Of a DNA stretch of 34,896 nt, positions 1-8,457 are shown in pieces. The translations under genes were made by a program, and so were the position numbers. Source of the stretch: Melioribacter sp. Its GTDB lineage: Bacteria > Bacteroidota > Ignavibacteria > Ignavibacteriales > Melioribacteraceae. Positions within the stretch are counted from its first letter, which is position 1. Every line of letters begins with the position of its first letter. The stretch covers positions 1-34,896 of the forward strand of contig VEPI01000022.1 of the NCBI GenBank assembly GCA_012026935.1, written 5' to 3'. The notes under the pieces are model-generated. The model did not search any database. It had not been told where the DNA came from and saw nothing but the letters and a program-made list of their open reading frames with translations.

Positions 1-1251
1 GGGATTAACTTTGACAGGATTCATAATAAATTTTACAAGCAGATCTTTCTTGCCTTCATATTTCGGCATTGTGGAATTGTACGGCGGTCCCACAATTTTT
101 TTATCGAAACTATGGCAGGCAATACATCTGCCGTTATAAATATCAGCACCGTTTATTACTGCACCGCCAATTCCAAGCTGTTCATTTATCTTGGCTTGGT
201 ATGCGTCGTAATTAGCGGCTAAAACTGCAAATTGCTTTTTTGTACCAACATCAAACGAATATTGATCGCGTATAATTAGGACAAACACTGTTAGAATAAC
301 TAAAAAGATTACCGCAGAATTATATTTTGTGTTCGATTCTTTCAGCATCAAATAAAACAAACCGGATACAATTAAGATTAAGCAAAGTGCAACAACCGTA
401 TAACCGAATACGCCAAACGAGAGCGAAGATTTTGTTCTCATCATTACCGATAAGACAACAAAAGAAAGAAGAAGTATTGTTGAGAGTAATCCTCTTATCA
501 AAACAAAATCTCTAATGTAATTCTTAAATTCATCATCGAAATGAGAGTCTTCGGAATTAGTTCTAAAGTAACGGTATAAGATCATTGCCGAGGTAATTAA
601 GAAAGCAGAAATAATAAATTGAACGAAACTAATTAGAGCGTTAAAAGAAAATACCATTTCACCAATGTTGCCTACACTCTGCCATCTCTCCGTATCGAAT
701 GATAATTGTATAGAACCGCAGAAAATATAGATCGAAATCAAAAGTAAAGTAATTCCATACTTGCCCGACTTACCAAAAATCTTTGCCGCTCTTTCTTGTT
801 TTGTTATTCTGTTTTTTTCAATATCCGAGTGATTAGAACCATCATCATTTATCTTTATCTTGAAAAGGAATCCATTTTTATAGGAATAAATTAAAAGTAA
901 CGCATTGATCAAAAATAAAAGAGAAATGAAAAGATAACCATCAACACTTGCACCGGTTTGATTGAGAAGCTGGGCAAATCCGAACATAGCACTCAACATC
1001 GGCACAATTCCTAAAGCAAAAGCCACACCTTTATTAAACGTGATCATTTCAATCATGTCTTCGGAGAGTTTGTAGAAATTTTCATTATTCTCTCTAATAG
1101 CTCTCTTTCTGAAATAAAGCGAGTATGCAAGATTACCAAGCAGTAAACTCAAATAAGGGATCAGCAGAACAAATGCAACCACGATCAAATATTTGATCAA
1201 GACCATATGATGAGCTGATTGAGGTAATATTGCTTTATCTAAAAATTCCAT
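1..1251 (-). CDS. Polytopic membrane protein with C-terminal c-type heme domain (3' end outside window)
   Basis: This is an open frame running off the window edge, so it is absent from the ORF track; 417 codons are visible from ATG at 1251 with no stop. About eight hydrophobic segments come first (starting MEFLDKAILPQSAHH), then a C-terminal segment with one heme-c site CIACH, followed by a GPPY stretch typical of class I cytochrome c folds. It begins 30 nt after the cyoE stop in the same direction, at the end of the ACIII/oxidase cluster, so a role in membrane electron transfer to or from that chain is likely. The membrane part does not match an oxidase subunit that I recognise. The distal heme ligand and the C-terminus lie beyond base 1. 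The assignment as a membrane cytochrome c is seen; its partner is inferred. Confidence 0.75.
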   Translation of the reverse strand, partial: MEFLDKAILPQSAHHMVLIKYLIVVAFVLLIPYLSLLLGNLAYSLYFRKRAIRENNENFYKLSEDMIEMITFNKGVAFALGIVPMLSAMFGFAQLLNQTGASVDGYLFISLLFLINALLLIYSYKNGFLFKIKINDDGSNHSDIEKNRITKQERAAKIFGKSGKYGITLLLISIYIFCGSIQLSFDTERWQSVGNIGEMVFSFNALISFVQFIISAFLITSAMILYRYFRTNSEDSHFDDEFKNYIRDFVLIRGLLSTILLLSFVVLSVMMRTKSSLSFGVFGYTVVALCLILIVSGLFYLMLKESNTKYNSAVIFLVILTVFVLIIRDQYSFDVGTKKQFAVLAANYDAYQAKINEQLGIGGAVINGADIYNGRCIACHSFDKKIVGPPYNSTMPKYEGKKDLLVKFIMNPVKVNP

Positions 1252-1267
1252 TGTGAATCCAATTTAT

Positions 1268-1280
1268 CCGCCTTTGGCGG
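1268..1280. repeat. Short perfect hairpin between cyoE and the cytochrome gene
   Basis: CCGCC-TTT-GGCGG is a perfect 5-bp stem with a 3-nt loop, 1 nt from the cyoE stop codon and about 17 nt before the next start. It has no T-tract, so it is not a good terminator. It could be a processing or stability element, or a small dispersed palindrome. Confidence 0.4.
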
Positions 1281-1281
1281 G

Positions 1282-2166
1282 TTAAAATTCTTTGAGAAAT
1301 AATTTATCAATCGAAATAATTAAAACTACAGCCAGGACATATAAGTTTATACTCAAGAAAGCTTTTCTGAAAATTATTCTTTCGAGATAATCCGATAAAA
1401 TTCCTTTCGTTTTCCACATCAGCCAAACACCCAGCAAAAAAAGTATTATCAGCACAAGAAAGCTGGATGATACGTTAAAGAAAGGTATCAACAAACAACT
1501 TGTAACGAGTGCGGCAATCCAAATAAAAGTTATTCTTCCAAGCTGAAGTTGATTAAATATTCTTGTGAGTGTAGGAAATCCGGCTTTCTCATAATCTTTA
1601 CTGTGAAGTAAAAGTAACAGCCAAAAATGCGGTATCTGCCAGATGAAAAAGAATAATGCAAGTGATAATATTTTCATATCAAACACATCTCCGCCGGAAG
1701 CTGTCCAACCGATCATCGGCGGAAGCGCACCAATCACAGAGCCCGGAACTACGGCAAGTGCAAATCTTTTTTTCAACGGAGTATAAATTATATTGTACCA
1801 GATTAACGCAAGCAAACCAAGCAGTAATGCTGTTATGTTGGAAGAAAAATAAATTAGTGCTAAACCGATAATTACCAGCAAGAACGAAACAACAAGTGCA
1901 TAGAAAGATGTTACCCTTCCTGAAGGTAGCGGTCTCCCCTTTGTTCTTTCCATTTGTGCATCAAGTTTTCTCTCTTGATAATGATTCAATGCAGATGAAC
2001 CGCAGGCTAATAGGAATACACCAATCACAATAAAGAACAAAGTCCATTCAAACTTTCCGGAATTTAATATGTACCCAACCGATGTAGAAACTGCAACAAA
2101 GGAAGTTATTTTAACTTTGCCGAGTTCTAAAATTATTCCAATATGTTTTTTAAATTGCTGAAACAA
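1282..2166 (-). CDS. cyoE: Protoheme IX farnesyltransferase (heme O synthase)
   Basis: A UbiA-family membrane prenyltransferase that adds farnesyl to heme B to make heme O, the precursor of the heme A needed by the adjacent aa3 oxidase. At 294 aa it is the usual length, with several transmembrane helices. The family signature NHYQERKLDAQMERTKGRPLP carries the Asp/Asn residues that bind the prenyl diphosphate through magnesium. The start is TTG at 2166, 7 nt after the coxB stop; no in-frame ATG lies close enough, and the first helix begins soon afterwards. It is the oxidase assembly gene of the operon and is also called ctaB. No heme A synthase (ctaA) is seen in this window. Confidence 0.95.
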   Translation of the reverse strand: MFQQFKKHIGIILELGKVKITSFVAVSTSVGYILNSGKFEWTLFFIVIGVFLLACGSSALNHYQERKLDAQMERTKGRPLPSGRVTSFYALVVSFLLVIIGLALIYFSSNITALLLGLLALIWYNIIYTPLKKRFALAVVPGSVIGALPPMIGWTASGGDVFDMKILSLALFFFIWQIPHFWLLLLLHSKDYEKAGFPTLTRIFNQLQLGRITFIWIAALVTSCLLIPFFNVSSSFLVLIILFLLGVWLMWKTKGILSDYLERIIFRKAFLSINLYVLAVVLIISIDKLFLKEF

Positions 2167-2173
2167 TTGCTGC

Positions 2174-2809
2174 TCAATTATTCGTTTGAATTTTTGTTAA
2201 AGGAACACTTGGCCGTTCAAGCCATTTGTTAAATTCGTTCTCATATAAAACTTTCACTTTCGTGTACATTGCCGAATGATTCAATCCGCAATACTCGGCA
2301 CATGCAACGTCGTAATCTCCGACTTGCTTAGGTGAAAAATATAAATGTGTTGTCTTACCATAAAGAACGTCTTCTTTAATTCTAAATGCGGGAATGTAAA
2401 AAGCATGGTTAACATCCATAGACTGCATTTCCAAATCTATCGCGGTATTTACCGGAACGTAGAGTGTGTCTGCTTTTTTCCCATTCTTATATTCAAAAGA
2501 AAACTGCCACATCCGTGCCGTTACTTTAACGGTATACGGATTGGAAGGAATATCCCGTATCTCTCTAAAACTTGTATAACCGAAATAAAACATTGAAAGA
2601 ACAAGTAACGTTGGAATAACAATCCATACTACTTCAAGAAGAATGTTGCCGTGAATATCAACCGGGGCGTGTCCTTTCTTTCTATTGAACTTAAAAACGA
2701 AATAGATCATCGTTGCAGTAATTCCCAAAAGAAGTACTACGGAAATAGCAACGATATATAACATCACAAAATCAACAGACTCAGTATGTGTAGTAGGGGC
2801 AATACCCAT
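2174..2809 (-). CDS. coxB: Cytochrome c oxidase subunit II
   Basis: This subunit receives electrons from cytochrome c at the binuclear CuA centre and passes them to subunit I. Two N-terminal transmembrane helices (about residues 15-40 and 58-80) are followed by a periplasmic cupredoxin domain. The CuA ligands are visible in CAEYCGLNHSAM, with the upstream His in DVNHAFYIPAF. At 211 aa there is no fused cytochrome c domain, so unlike caa3 enzymes it needs a separate cytochrome donor; the ActDE fusion or the 309-aa cytochrome upstream are candidates. It lies after subunit IV with an 8-nt gap. Confidence 0.95.
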   Translation of the reverse strand: MGIAPTTHTESVDFVMLYIVAISVVLLLGITATMIYFVFKFNRKKGHAPVDIHGNILLEVVWIVIPTLLVLSMFYFGYTSFREIRDIPSNPYTVKVTARMWQFSFEYKNGKKADTLYVPVNTAIDLEMQSMDVNHAFYIPAFRIKEDVLYGKTTHLYFSPKQVGDYDVACAEYCGLNHSAMYTKVKVLYENEFNKWLERPSVPLTKIQTNN

Positions 2810-2817
2810 TTAATTCC

Positions 2818-3102
2818 TCAACGATAGATATAATCAAAAAATGTTAAGAGAAAAATTATAAATAATGTAGCACCGCTTATTCCAAGAAAAACTTTAAAGA
2901 TCGGTTCATCAAATTTTATATGCATAAAAATATTTATAACCAGTGCTGATTTAATTGCAGCTATGGAAAGAGCTATAAAGAGAGTATATCTTCCAAGGCT
3001 TACTCCGGCAATTGTAACTGTAATTGATGTGAATGCAATAAGCGCAGCCCAAACTAAAATGTATGTTCCGTAACTAATATGATGTTTATTGTTTTCGCTC
3101 AT
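2818..3102 (-). CDS. Cytochrome c oxidase subunit IV (prokaryotic type)
   Basis: A 94-aa protein with three transmembrane helices and the family pattern of a Lys/His-containing second helix (SALVINIFMHIKFDEP). It is a small accessory subunit of heme-copper oxidases (CtaF/CoxD-type family). It sits between subunits III and II with gaps of 10 and 8 nt, the normal oxidase gene order. It has no catalytic residues; its role is structural. Confidence 0.88.
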   Translation of the reverse strand: MSENNKHHISYGTYILVWAALIAFTSITVTIAGVSLGRYTLFIALSIAAIKSALVINIFMHIKFDEPIFKVFLGISGATLFIIFLLTFFDYIYR

Positions 3103-3112
3103 GAATCATCCT

Positions 3113-3736
3113 TTATTGAATTAAGTAGAAGAGCGGGAATAAGAAAATCCAAATTAGATCTACAAGGTGCCAGTATAAACCGGAGTTCTCCAGTTTCACA
3201 TAATTATCGGAAGTAACTTTATCTCTTGCTATGAATACAATCATGAAAGAGATTACAACCATTCCTACTAAAACGTGAAGACCGTGCAGACCTGTCATAA
3301 TGTAATATAAACCGAAGAAAAGAATCTGTCCGTTTGGTTTTGTTAATAGCTCCGGTGAACCGGGATATATTCCGTGTGATATTTTTGTAGTCCATTCAAA
3401 ATATTTTATTACCATGAACATCAATGCAAATAATAAAGTTATAGAAAGAAAACAGAGCGAAAGAAATTTATTCCCTTTCTGAAGTGCTGCAATTGAAAGT
3501 GCAACAGTTAAGCTGCTTGTTAGAAGAATAATCGTATTGAGCGTACCCATTGTTGTATTAAGTTCCATAGCAGCAATATGGAATTGATCGGGATATTGAT
3601 AACGGTACACGGCATAAATTAAAAACATTCCGCCGAATAAAAGAACTTCGGTAAAAAGGAAAAGCCACATTCCCATTTTTGCACCAACATCATCACGATG
3701 AACATGATGAGCTGCTGTACCGGTATTGTTACTCAT
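3113..3736 (-). CDS. coxC: Cytochrome c oxidase subunit III
   Basis: This 207-aa protein of the CoxC/CtaE family has five predicted transmembrane helices, the short bacterial form lacking the first two helices of the mitochondrial protein. Typical segments are GMWLFLFTEVLLFGGMF, with its buried Glu, and the C-terminal GLYWHLVDLIWIFLFPLFYL. It stabilises subunit I and its oxygen and proton entry. Its start overlaps the end of coxA by 8 nt, indicating translational coupling. Confidence 0.95.
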   Translation of the reverse strand: MSNNTGTAAHHVHRDDVGAKMGMWLFLFTEVLLFGGMFLIYAVYRYQYPDQFHIAAMELNTTMGTLNTIILLTSSLTVALSIAALQKGNKFLSLCFLSITLLFALMFMVIKYFEWTTKISHGIYPGSPELLTKPNGQILFFGLYYIMTGLHGLHVLVGMVVISFMIVFIARDKVTSDNYVKLENSGLYWHLVDLIWIFLFPLFYLIQ

Positions 3737-5357
3737 CCTTCATCTCCTTAAGCTGACTGAAATCGTACGGTTCATGCGTAATGGTTGGAATTTTTTCAAA
3801 ATTTTCTAACGGCGGCGGCGATGGAATGTGCCACTCTAATGTAACACCGCCCCAGGGATTGGATGTAGCTTTCTTGCCTTTTCGTAATGCATGAAATAAA
3901 TATCCAAAGATGAAAAATATTGTGCCGACTAAAATCCAGGAACCAATTGTAGAGATTTCCTGAAGAGTGGTAAACTGCGGCAGATAATCGTAATATCTTC
4001 TCGGCATTCCCATATATCCCATAATAAATTTTGGGAAGTAGAGCATATTAAATCCAATGAAGTAGAGTACAACAGCTATGCGTGCAAATTTCATATTATA
4101 CATTTTGCCGAACATTTTTGGGAACCAGTAATGAAGTGCGGCAAAAAATATTGTACCCGTTCCGCCGAACATTACGTAATGGAAATGTGCTACTACAAAA
4201 TAAGTATCGGTAAGATGAATGTCGGTTGCAAGTGAACCAAGAACAAGTCCGGTCAATCCGCCGATTGAAAAAAGAAAAATAAAATTCATCACCCATAGAA
4301 ACGGCGGTTTAGGATCTATTGAACCTTTATACATTGTAGCAACCCAGTTAAATATTTTAACTCCGCTGGGAAGTGCAACAATAAAAGTGAGTAAAGAAAA
4401 AATCCACCGTGCCGTATCACTCATTCCGCTTGAGAACATGTGATGTGCCCATACAAGGTAGCCAATAAATGCAATAGCTAAAGATGAATATGCAATTTGT
4501 TTATATCCAAAGATTGTTCTTCTGGAAAAAGTAGGAATTATTTCCGAAACTACTCCCATTGCCGGCAGAATCATAATATATACGGCCGGATGCGAATAGA
4601 TCCAAAATAAATGTTGGAACAATATCGGGTCTCCGCCAAGTGCAGGATCAAATATTCCTACACCAAAAGCACGCTCAATTATCACAAGCAGAATTGTAAT
4701 TGCAATTACAGGTGTAGCAATAACCTGGATCCAGGCTGTAGCATAAGTCGCCCAAACAAATAACGGCATTTTAAAAAATCCCATTCCAGGAGCGCGTAAT
4801 CTATGAACCGTTGTTATAAAATTTATTCCGGTAAGAATAGAAGAGAATCCAAGTACAAATGCAGCAAATAATGCCATCGAAATATTTGTTGAGCTTCTTA
4901 CACTATATGGGATGTAAAATGTCCAGCCCGTATCAATCGGTCCGCCCGGAAGAAAAAGTGAAACGATAACTAATATGGCGCCGACTATATAAACATACCA
5001 CGAAAGTAAATTCAATCTGGGAAATGCAACGTCTTCAGCGCCAATTTGAATAGGTAAAAAGAAATTTCCGAAAATAGCCGGAAGTCCGGGAATGATAAAT
5101 AAAAAAATCATTATCACTCCGTGAAGGGTAAATAATGAATTATAAGTTTGTGCACTCATAATTGTACGGCCCGGTGCAATCAGTTCCAGCCGCATGAGAA
5201 TTCCTATTAGCATTCCAACTACAAAGAATGTTAAGATCGCAACCATATACATCAGACCGATTCTCTTGTGGTCTTTAGTTAACAGCCATGAAAGAATTCC
5301 GGTATGTTTGTTCGTACTCTGATTGTAAAAATTTTTCACGGCTACAGCATCAGCCAT
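3729..5357 (-). CDS. coxA: Cytochrome c oxidase subunit I (A2-type heme-copper oxidase)
   Basis: The catalytic subunit, which reduces O2 to water at the heme a3-CuB site and pumps protons. At 542 aa and twelve helices it is the usual size. Seen are HGVIMIFLFIIPGLP (low-spin heme ligand), YSHPAVYIMILP (CuB His and the cross-linked Tyr), the CuB pair in WAHHMF, and VAHFHYVMFG (heme a3 and heme a ligands). The YSHPAVY sequence has Tyr-Ser where A1 enzymes have Gly-His-Pro-Glu, so the D-channel Glu is absent; this is the A2 family known from the Rhodothermus marinus caa3 enzyme. The start is ATG at 5357 with AAGGAG upstream. Confidence 0.97.
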   Translation of the reverse strand: MADAVAVKNFYNQSTNKHTGILSWLLTKDHKRIGLMYMVAILTFFVVGMLIGILMRLELIAPGRTIMSAQTYNSLFTLHGVIMIFLFIIPGLPAIFGNFFLPIQIGAEDVAFPRLNLLSWYVYIVGAILVIVSLFLPGGPIDTGWTFYIPYSVRSSTNISMALFAAFVLGFSSILTGINFITTVHRLRAPGMGFFKMPLFVWATYATAWIQVIATPVIAITILLVIIERAFGVGIFDPALGGDPILFQHLFWIYSHPAVYIMILPAMGVVSEIIPTFSRRTIFGYKQIAYSSLAIAFIGYLVWAHHMFSSGMSDTARWIFSLLTFIVALPSGVKIFNWVATMYKGSIDPKPPFLWVMNFIFLFSIGGLTGLVLGSLATDIHLTDTYFVVAHFHYVMFGGTGTIFFAALHYWFPKMFGKMYNMKFARIAVVLYFIGFNMLYFPKFIMGYMGMPRRYYDYLPQFTTLQEISTIGSWILVGTIFFIFGYLFHALRKGKKATSNPWGGVTLEWHIPSPPPLENFEKIPTITHEPYDFSQLKEMKDE

Positions 5358-5410
5358 TTATTTATACTCCTTAATACAATTTTTATACTTTTAGAATCAA
5401 CCTTTTATTA

Positions 5411-5502
5411 GCTCAACGCTCTTTGAGCATTCTTGGCGAACTTTGCGTTACCAAAGCCCAACCGCAGAGAACGCAAAGTTTTTCGCAAAGTGCGCAGAGG
5501 TT
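5411..5502. repeat. Palindromic intergenic repeat of the TTTGCG/CGCAAAG type
   Basis: This lies in the 203-bp gap between the SCO gene and coxA. AACTTTGCGTT (5439-5449) and AACGCAAAGTT (5470-5480) form a perfect 11-bp inverted repeat with a 20-nt loop, and a second, smaller palindrome GCTCAA/TTGAGC sits at 5411-5428. Base composition is much higher in G+C than the surroundings. It resembles the CTTTGCGTTCTCTGCGG-like dispersed repeats common in Bacteroidota intergenic DNA; that resemblance is from memory, and only one copy is in the window. Confidence 0.55.
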
Positions 5503-5509
5503 TTATTTC

Positions 5510-5540
5510 TTATAATAATCTGTTTAGAATTAAATGCAAA
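5510..5540 (-). promoter_or_regulatory. Weak candidate promoter for the oxidase genes
   Basis: On the minus strand, TTTG, a 19-nt spacer, then TATTATAA. The -33 element and spacing fit the Bacteroidota consensus, but the -7 box lacks the terminal TTTG. It would give a leader of about 145 nt that contains the palindromic repeat. Confidence 0.25.
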
Positions 5541-5560
5541 AACCATTCTCATTATTTGAT

Positions 5561-6328
5561 TTAAGTTTCTTTTACAGTTTTTTTCTTTTTCAATAACAAC
5601 ACGCTTAGGAATACCCCAATACCAATCAGCATTATAGATCCTACAATCCGGGTAACATTTAAAGTGTATTGTCTTCCGGTTGGATCATAGCTAAAACAAA
5701 ATTCAAGCATTTTCGAAATTGTTGGAGAAGTCTTTCCGCTTTCTGCTTCCAGTAACGCCATTTTAACATCAAACGGATTAAAATTAGTTCCGAACACGTA
5801 CCTGGTAATTTTCCCTTGCGGTGAAATTGCTATTAATGTTGCCGCGTGAACAAATTGTTTATCTGCCGGTTTAAAGTGGAATCCGCAAGCATCAGTTAAC
5901 TTTTTAATATTAAGACTATCTCCGGTTAGAAAAAGCCAATTGTTTGGATCAAATTTTCTTTTAAGCGTCAGCAAATAATTTTTCTTCCACTTAGCTGCAA
6001 CTGCCGGAGTTTCCTTGTGATCAAAACTTATACTCACTACTTGAAAATCTTTTCCGGGTTCAAGCTGTAGTTTATCTATAGTCCATGCTAATTCATTCTG
6101 CATCGGGTTGCAAAGCCCGGGACATTCGTAGTAAACCAAGGCTAATAAGGTTGGCTTATTAATAATATCTTTCAATGCAACAGTATTTCCTTCCGAGGTT
6201 TGAAAATTTAATTCCAACGGCAATGCATGGCCAAGTTTTTCGTCAATCCCGACTTCAATTTCCTTTTGAGCTAATAAAGAAGATGAAATCAAAAAAATAA
6301 TTATCAGATAAAGTTTGATGTTTTTCAT
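5561..6328 (-). CDS. SCO1/SenC-family copper chaperone
   Basis: A periplasmic, membrane-anchored thioredoxin-fold protein that delivers copper to the CuA site of oxidase subunit II. The 255 aa start with a signal sequence (MKNIKLYLIIIFLISSSLLAQ). The copper site is CPGLC (CxxxC), with the distal His in FVHAATLIAISP. An extra transmembrane helix at the C-terminus (about residues 228-246) is followed by a lysine-rich tail, where most SCO proteins are anchored only at the N-terminus. It starts 7 nt after the cytochrome c gene and precedes coxA, which fits an assembly factor. Confidence 0.92.
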   Translation of the reverse strand: MKNIKLYLIIIFLISSSLLAQKEIEVGIDEKLGHALPLELNFQTSEGNTVALKDIINKPTLLALVYYECPGLCNPMQNELAWTIDKLQLEPGKDFQVVSISFDHKETPAVAAKWKKNYLLTLKRKFDPNNWLFLTGDSLNIKKLTDACGFHFKPADKQFVHAATLIAISPQGKITRYVFGTNFNPFDVKMALLEAESGKTSPTISKMLEFCFSYDPTGRQYTLNVTRIVGSIMLIGIGVFLSVLLLKKKKTVKET

Positions 6329-6335
6329 TTATGTC

Positions 6336-7265
6336 TTACATAGTTGAAGATTTTAAATAATCGTAAAGAATTTTCCAATCTTCTTTAGATAACTGAACCA
6401 CTGCCGGCTTAAAACCGGTATTCATTGGATTTGCTGTTACAACAGAAACATAATTATCAAAATTTTGATTAACACCTAAACGTGAGAAAGATGTAAAAAC
6501 TTTTTTAAGATTGATGGAATAATTTTTCAAAACATCAACACCCCTGCTTCCTTGAGCAGTATTCACAATCTTCTGGAATCTTAGAAACTGTAAGTTCTGC
6601 ACTGAATTTTCTTCTTCAAGTTTAGCCTGTGCAAGAGTAACCGGAATTGTGCTTGGAACTGTTGCGCTCTGCGAGACTTGATAATTCATATCAAGGTTGA
6701 TAAGCTGATCATCCCCAACAGGAGGAAATTGTGCAAAAGTTCTTATGTATGAAATAATTTCAAAGCGATCTAACTTCGGCATATATTCATAAGCTGCCAT
6801 TCCGTTTTTCGGAATTCCTTCTTGAAGTGTTTTATACATCTGGTCAACATTCCTTCCGTTTGTCCAACCATCAACTGCATGAAAATTTCTCGGCTTTGGA
6901 TTCAACATTGCTGCGGCAGGTCCGTCACCCATTCCATTATCACCATGACAAGATTTGCAATTGGTATTGAAAAGTTCTTTCCCTTTTGCAATGAAATCGG
7001 GAGTCGGATTCTTAACAAGATCCAGATCCACTGCAGGCATTGCACCGCCTTTTTTAACCGGGATTTCCTTTTTAATGTTGATTGAGTCAGGTGCGCCTAC
7101 GAGCTGCTCATTAAAAGATAAGGTAGAAAGATTCCCTACGTAATAAATTCCAAGAAGTAAAAGAATGATAAAAAAATAGGGAAAGATCCAGCCAAAGAGC
7201 CGGATCGGATCTTTCAACAATTCCTTAAATTTTATTTCGTCTTCTAATTTTTTATTCTGGTTCAT
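6336..7265 (-). CDS. Membrane-anchored monoheme cytochrome c
   Basis: A 309-aa protein with one N-terminal transmembrane helix (about residues 26-45), a linker, and a class I cytochrome c domain with heme site CKSCH and a probable Met ligand in the GMAAYEYMP segment. After the heme domain comes a roughly 120-residue C-terminal extension (NLQFLRFQKIVNTAQGS onward) that I do not recognise. It lies 13 nt after actF and 7 nt before the SCO gene. From its place between ACIII and the oxidase genes I infer that it shuttles electrons from ACIII to CuA, replacing the cytochrome domain that subunit II lacks. Confidence 0.85.
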   Translation of the reverse strand: MNQNKKLEDEIKFKELLKDPIRLFGWIFPYFFIILLLLGIYYVGNLSTLSFNEQLVGAPDSINIKKEIPVKKGGAMPAVDLDLVKNPTPDFIAKGKELFNTNCKSCHGDNGMGDGPAAAMLNPKPRNFHAVDGWTNGRNVDQMYKTLQEGIPKNGMAAYEYMPKLDRFEIISYIRTFAQFPPVGDDQLINLDMNYQVSQSATVPSTIPVTLAQAKLEEENSVQNLQFLRFQKIVNTAQGSRGVDVLKNYSINLKKVFTSFSRLGVNQNFDNYVSVVTANPMNTGFKPAVVQLSKEDWKILYDYLKSSTM

Positions 7266-7278
7266 AAACTTTCAATAA

Positions 7279-8457
7279 TTATAATCTGAAATCAATTCCT
7301 CTTTTAAGTTTGGGATCGCCGATAGGAACAAGATTTTGCGATTTAGCTTTGAAATCAAAAACGAGCATTATTAATCCGGCAATTAATAACGGAAAACCTA
7401 ATTCAATCCATCCAAGTACAATTCCGTCTTTACCAAAATTCGGCATAGTCATCCAGTACAAATCATAATAATGTGCAAAGAGTATCCAGCCTGACATCCA
7501 CAACAAACGCTTCGGATTCATTTTTGAAGGTTGAGACAGCAAACCGAAATACGGAATTAGAAAATGAACGAATACTAAACCGATTGAAATTATTTTCCAG
7601 CTTCCCTGCCATCTTACAATAAACCAAGTAGTTTCTTCCGGAAGATTTGCATACCAAATCAACAAATACTGACTGAAAGCTATGTAAGCCCAAAAATTTG
7701 TGAATGCAAACAGAAGTGCACCAAGACTATAATAATGATCACCGGAAAGACCTTTAACGAAGTACCCTTTCTCATTCAAGAGTACAATAAATATTGTTCC
7801 CGCTGCAAGTGCCGCTAAGACTGTTCCGGAAAAATAATAGACACCAAATATTGTCGAGAACCACTTTGGAGATAAACTCATCAGCCAGTCAATTGCCGCG
7901 AAAGAAATTGTTATCGCAAAGAGCGGAACGAAGATAGTGGACAGTTTAATATTCAATTTAGTTAATGATTGATCGTGACTTGTATCTTGTTTAACCGAAT
8001 TTCTCGAAATGAAAAAATAAAAGCAGAGCCAAATCAGCCAGAATAACACAACTCTTATAACAAAAAAAGTTACATTCAAGTATGGTGCTTTATTCAACAT
8101 AGTTTTATCTGCAGGTTCAGGATGTGTCCAATGGAAAATAGAATTCACATTTAGCAGAAGAGGTATTGCAAGAAGAGGAATCAAATAAATATTTGCGGCA
8201 AGAAATTCTGTTACTCTCCTGAACGGAGTACTCCAAACAGCTCCGGCAACATATTCAAGTGCAAACAAAAATAGTGAACCGACACCTACACTGATTAAAA
8301 ATGTGAGTCCTACAATATTGTTGTAAGCACTTCTTACCGGATCAGTTACATAACCCAACACTACAACTATCAAACCTGCAACGAACAGAGCCGATCCTAC
8401 CGTTCGTACTTTTGGTGATAATTCCTTTTTAATATATTCTATTGAAGAGTTACTCAT
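7279..8457 (-). CDS. actF: ACIII membrane subunit ActF (quinol:cytochrome c oxidoreductase)
   Basis: A 392-aa polytopic protein with about ten hydrophobic helices and no cofactor motifs, related to the NrfD-like subunit ActC. It is in the standard position after actD/actE. In known ACIII structures ActC and ActF are the two large membrane subunits, ActC carrying the main quinol site. Segments such as FHWTHPEPAD and WIELGFPLLIAGLIMLV are typical of ActF. Its ATG overlaps the stop of the actDE gene in ATGA. Confidence 0.88.
   Translation of the reverse strand: MSNSSIEYIKKELSPKVRTVGSALFVAGLIVVVLGYVTDPVRSAYNNIVGLTFLISVGVGSLFLFALEYVAGAVWSTPFRRVTEFLAANIYLIPLLAIPLLLNVNSIFHWTHPEPADKTMLNKAPYLNVTFFVIRVVLFWLIWLCFYFFISRNSVKQDTSHDQSLTKLNIKLSTIFVPLFAITISFAAIDWLMSLSPKWFSTIFGVYYFSGTVLAALAAGTIFIVLLNEKGYFVKGLSGDHYYSLGALLFAFTNFWAYIAFSQYLLIWYANLPEETTWFIVRWQGSWKIISIGLVFVHFLIPYFGLLSQPSKMNPKRLLWMSGWILFAHYYDLYWMTMPNFGKDGIVLGWIELGFPLLIAGLIMLVFDFKAKSQNLVPIGDPKLKRGIDFRL

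Noticed and set aside
1268-1280. CCGCC/GGCGG hairpin as a rho-independent terminator of cyoE
   Set aside because: Lacks a T-run and the next gene starts about 17 nt later in the same direction; listed only as a repeat.
4219-4443. Plus-strand ORF inside coxA, one of many shadows such as those at 9675, 13102, 15876 and 31812
   Set aside because: All lie antisense to strongly conserved genes and have no family features.
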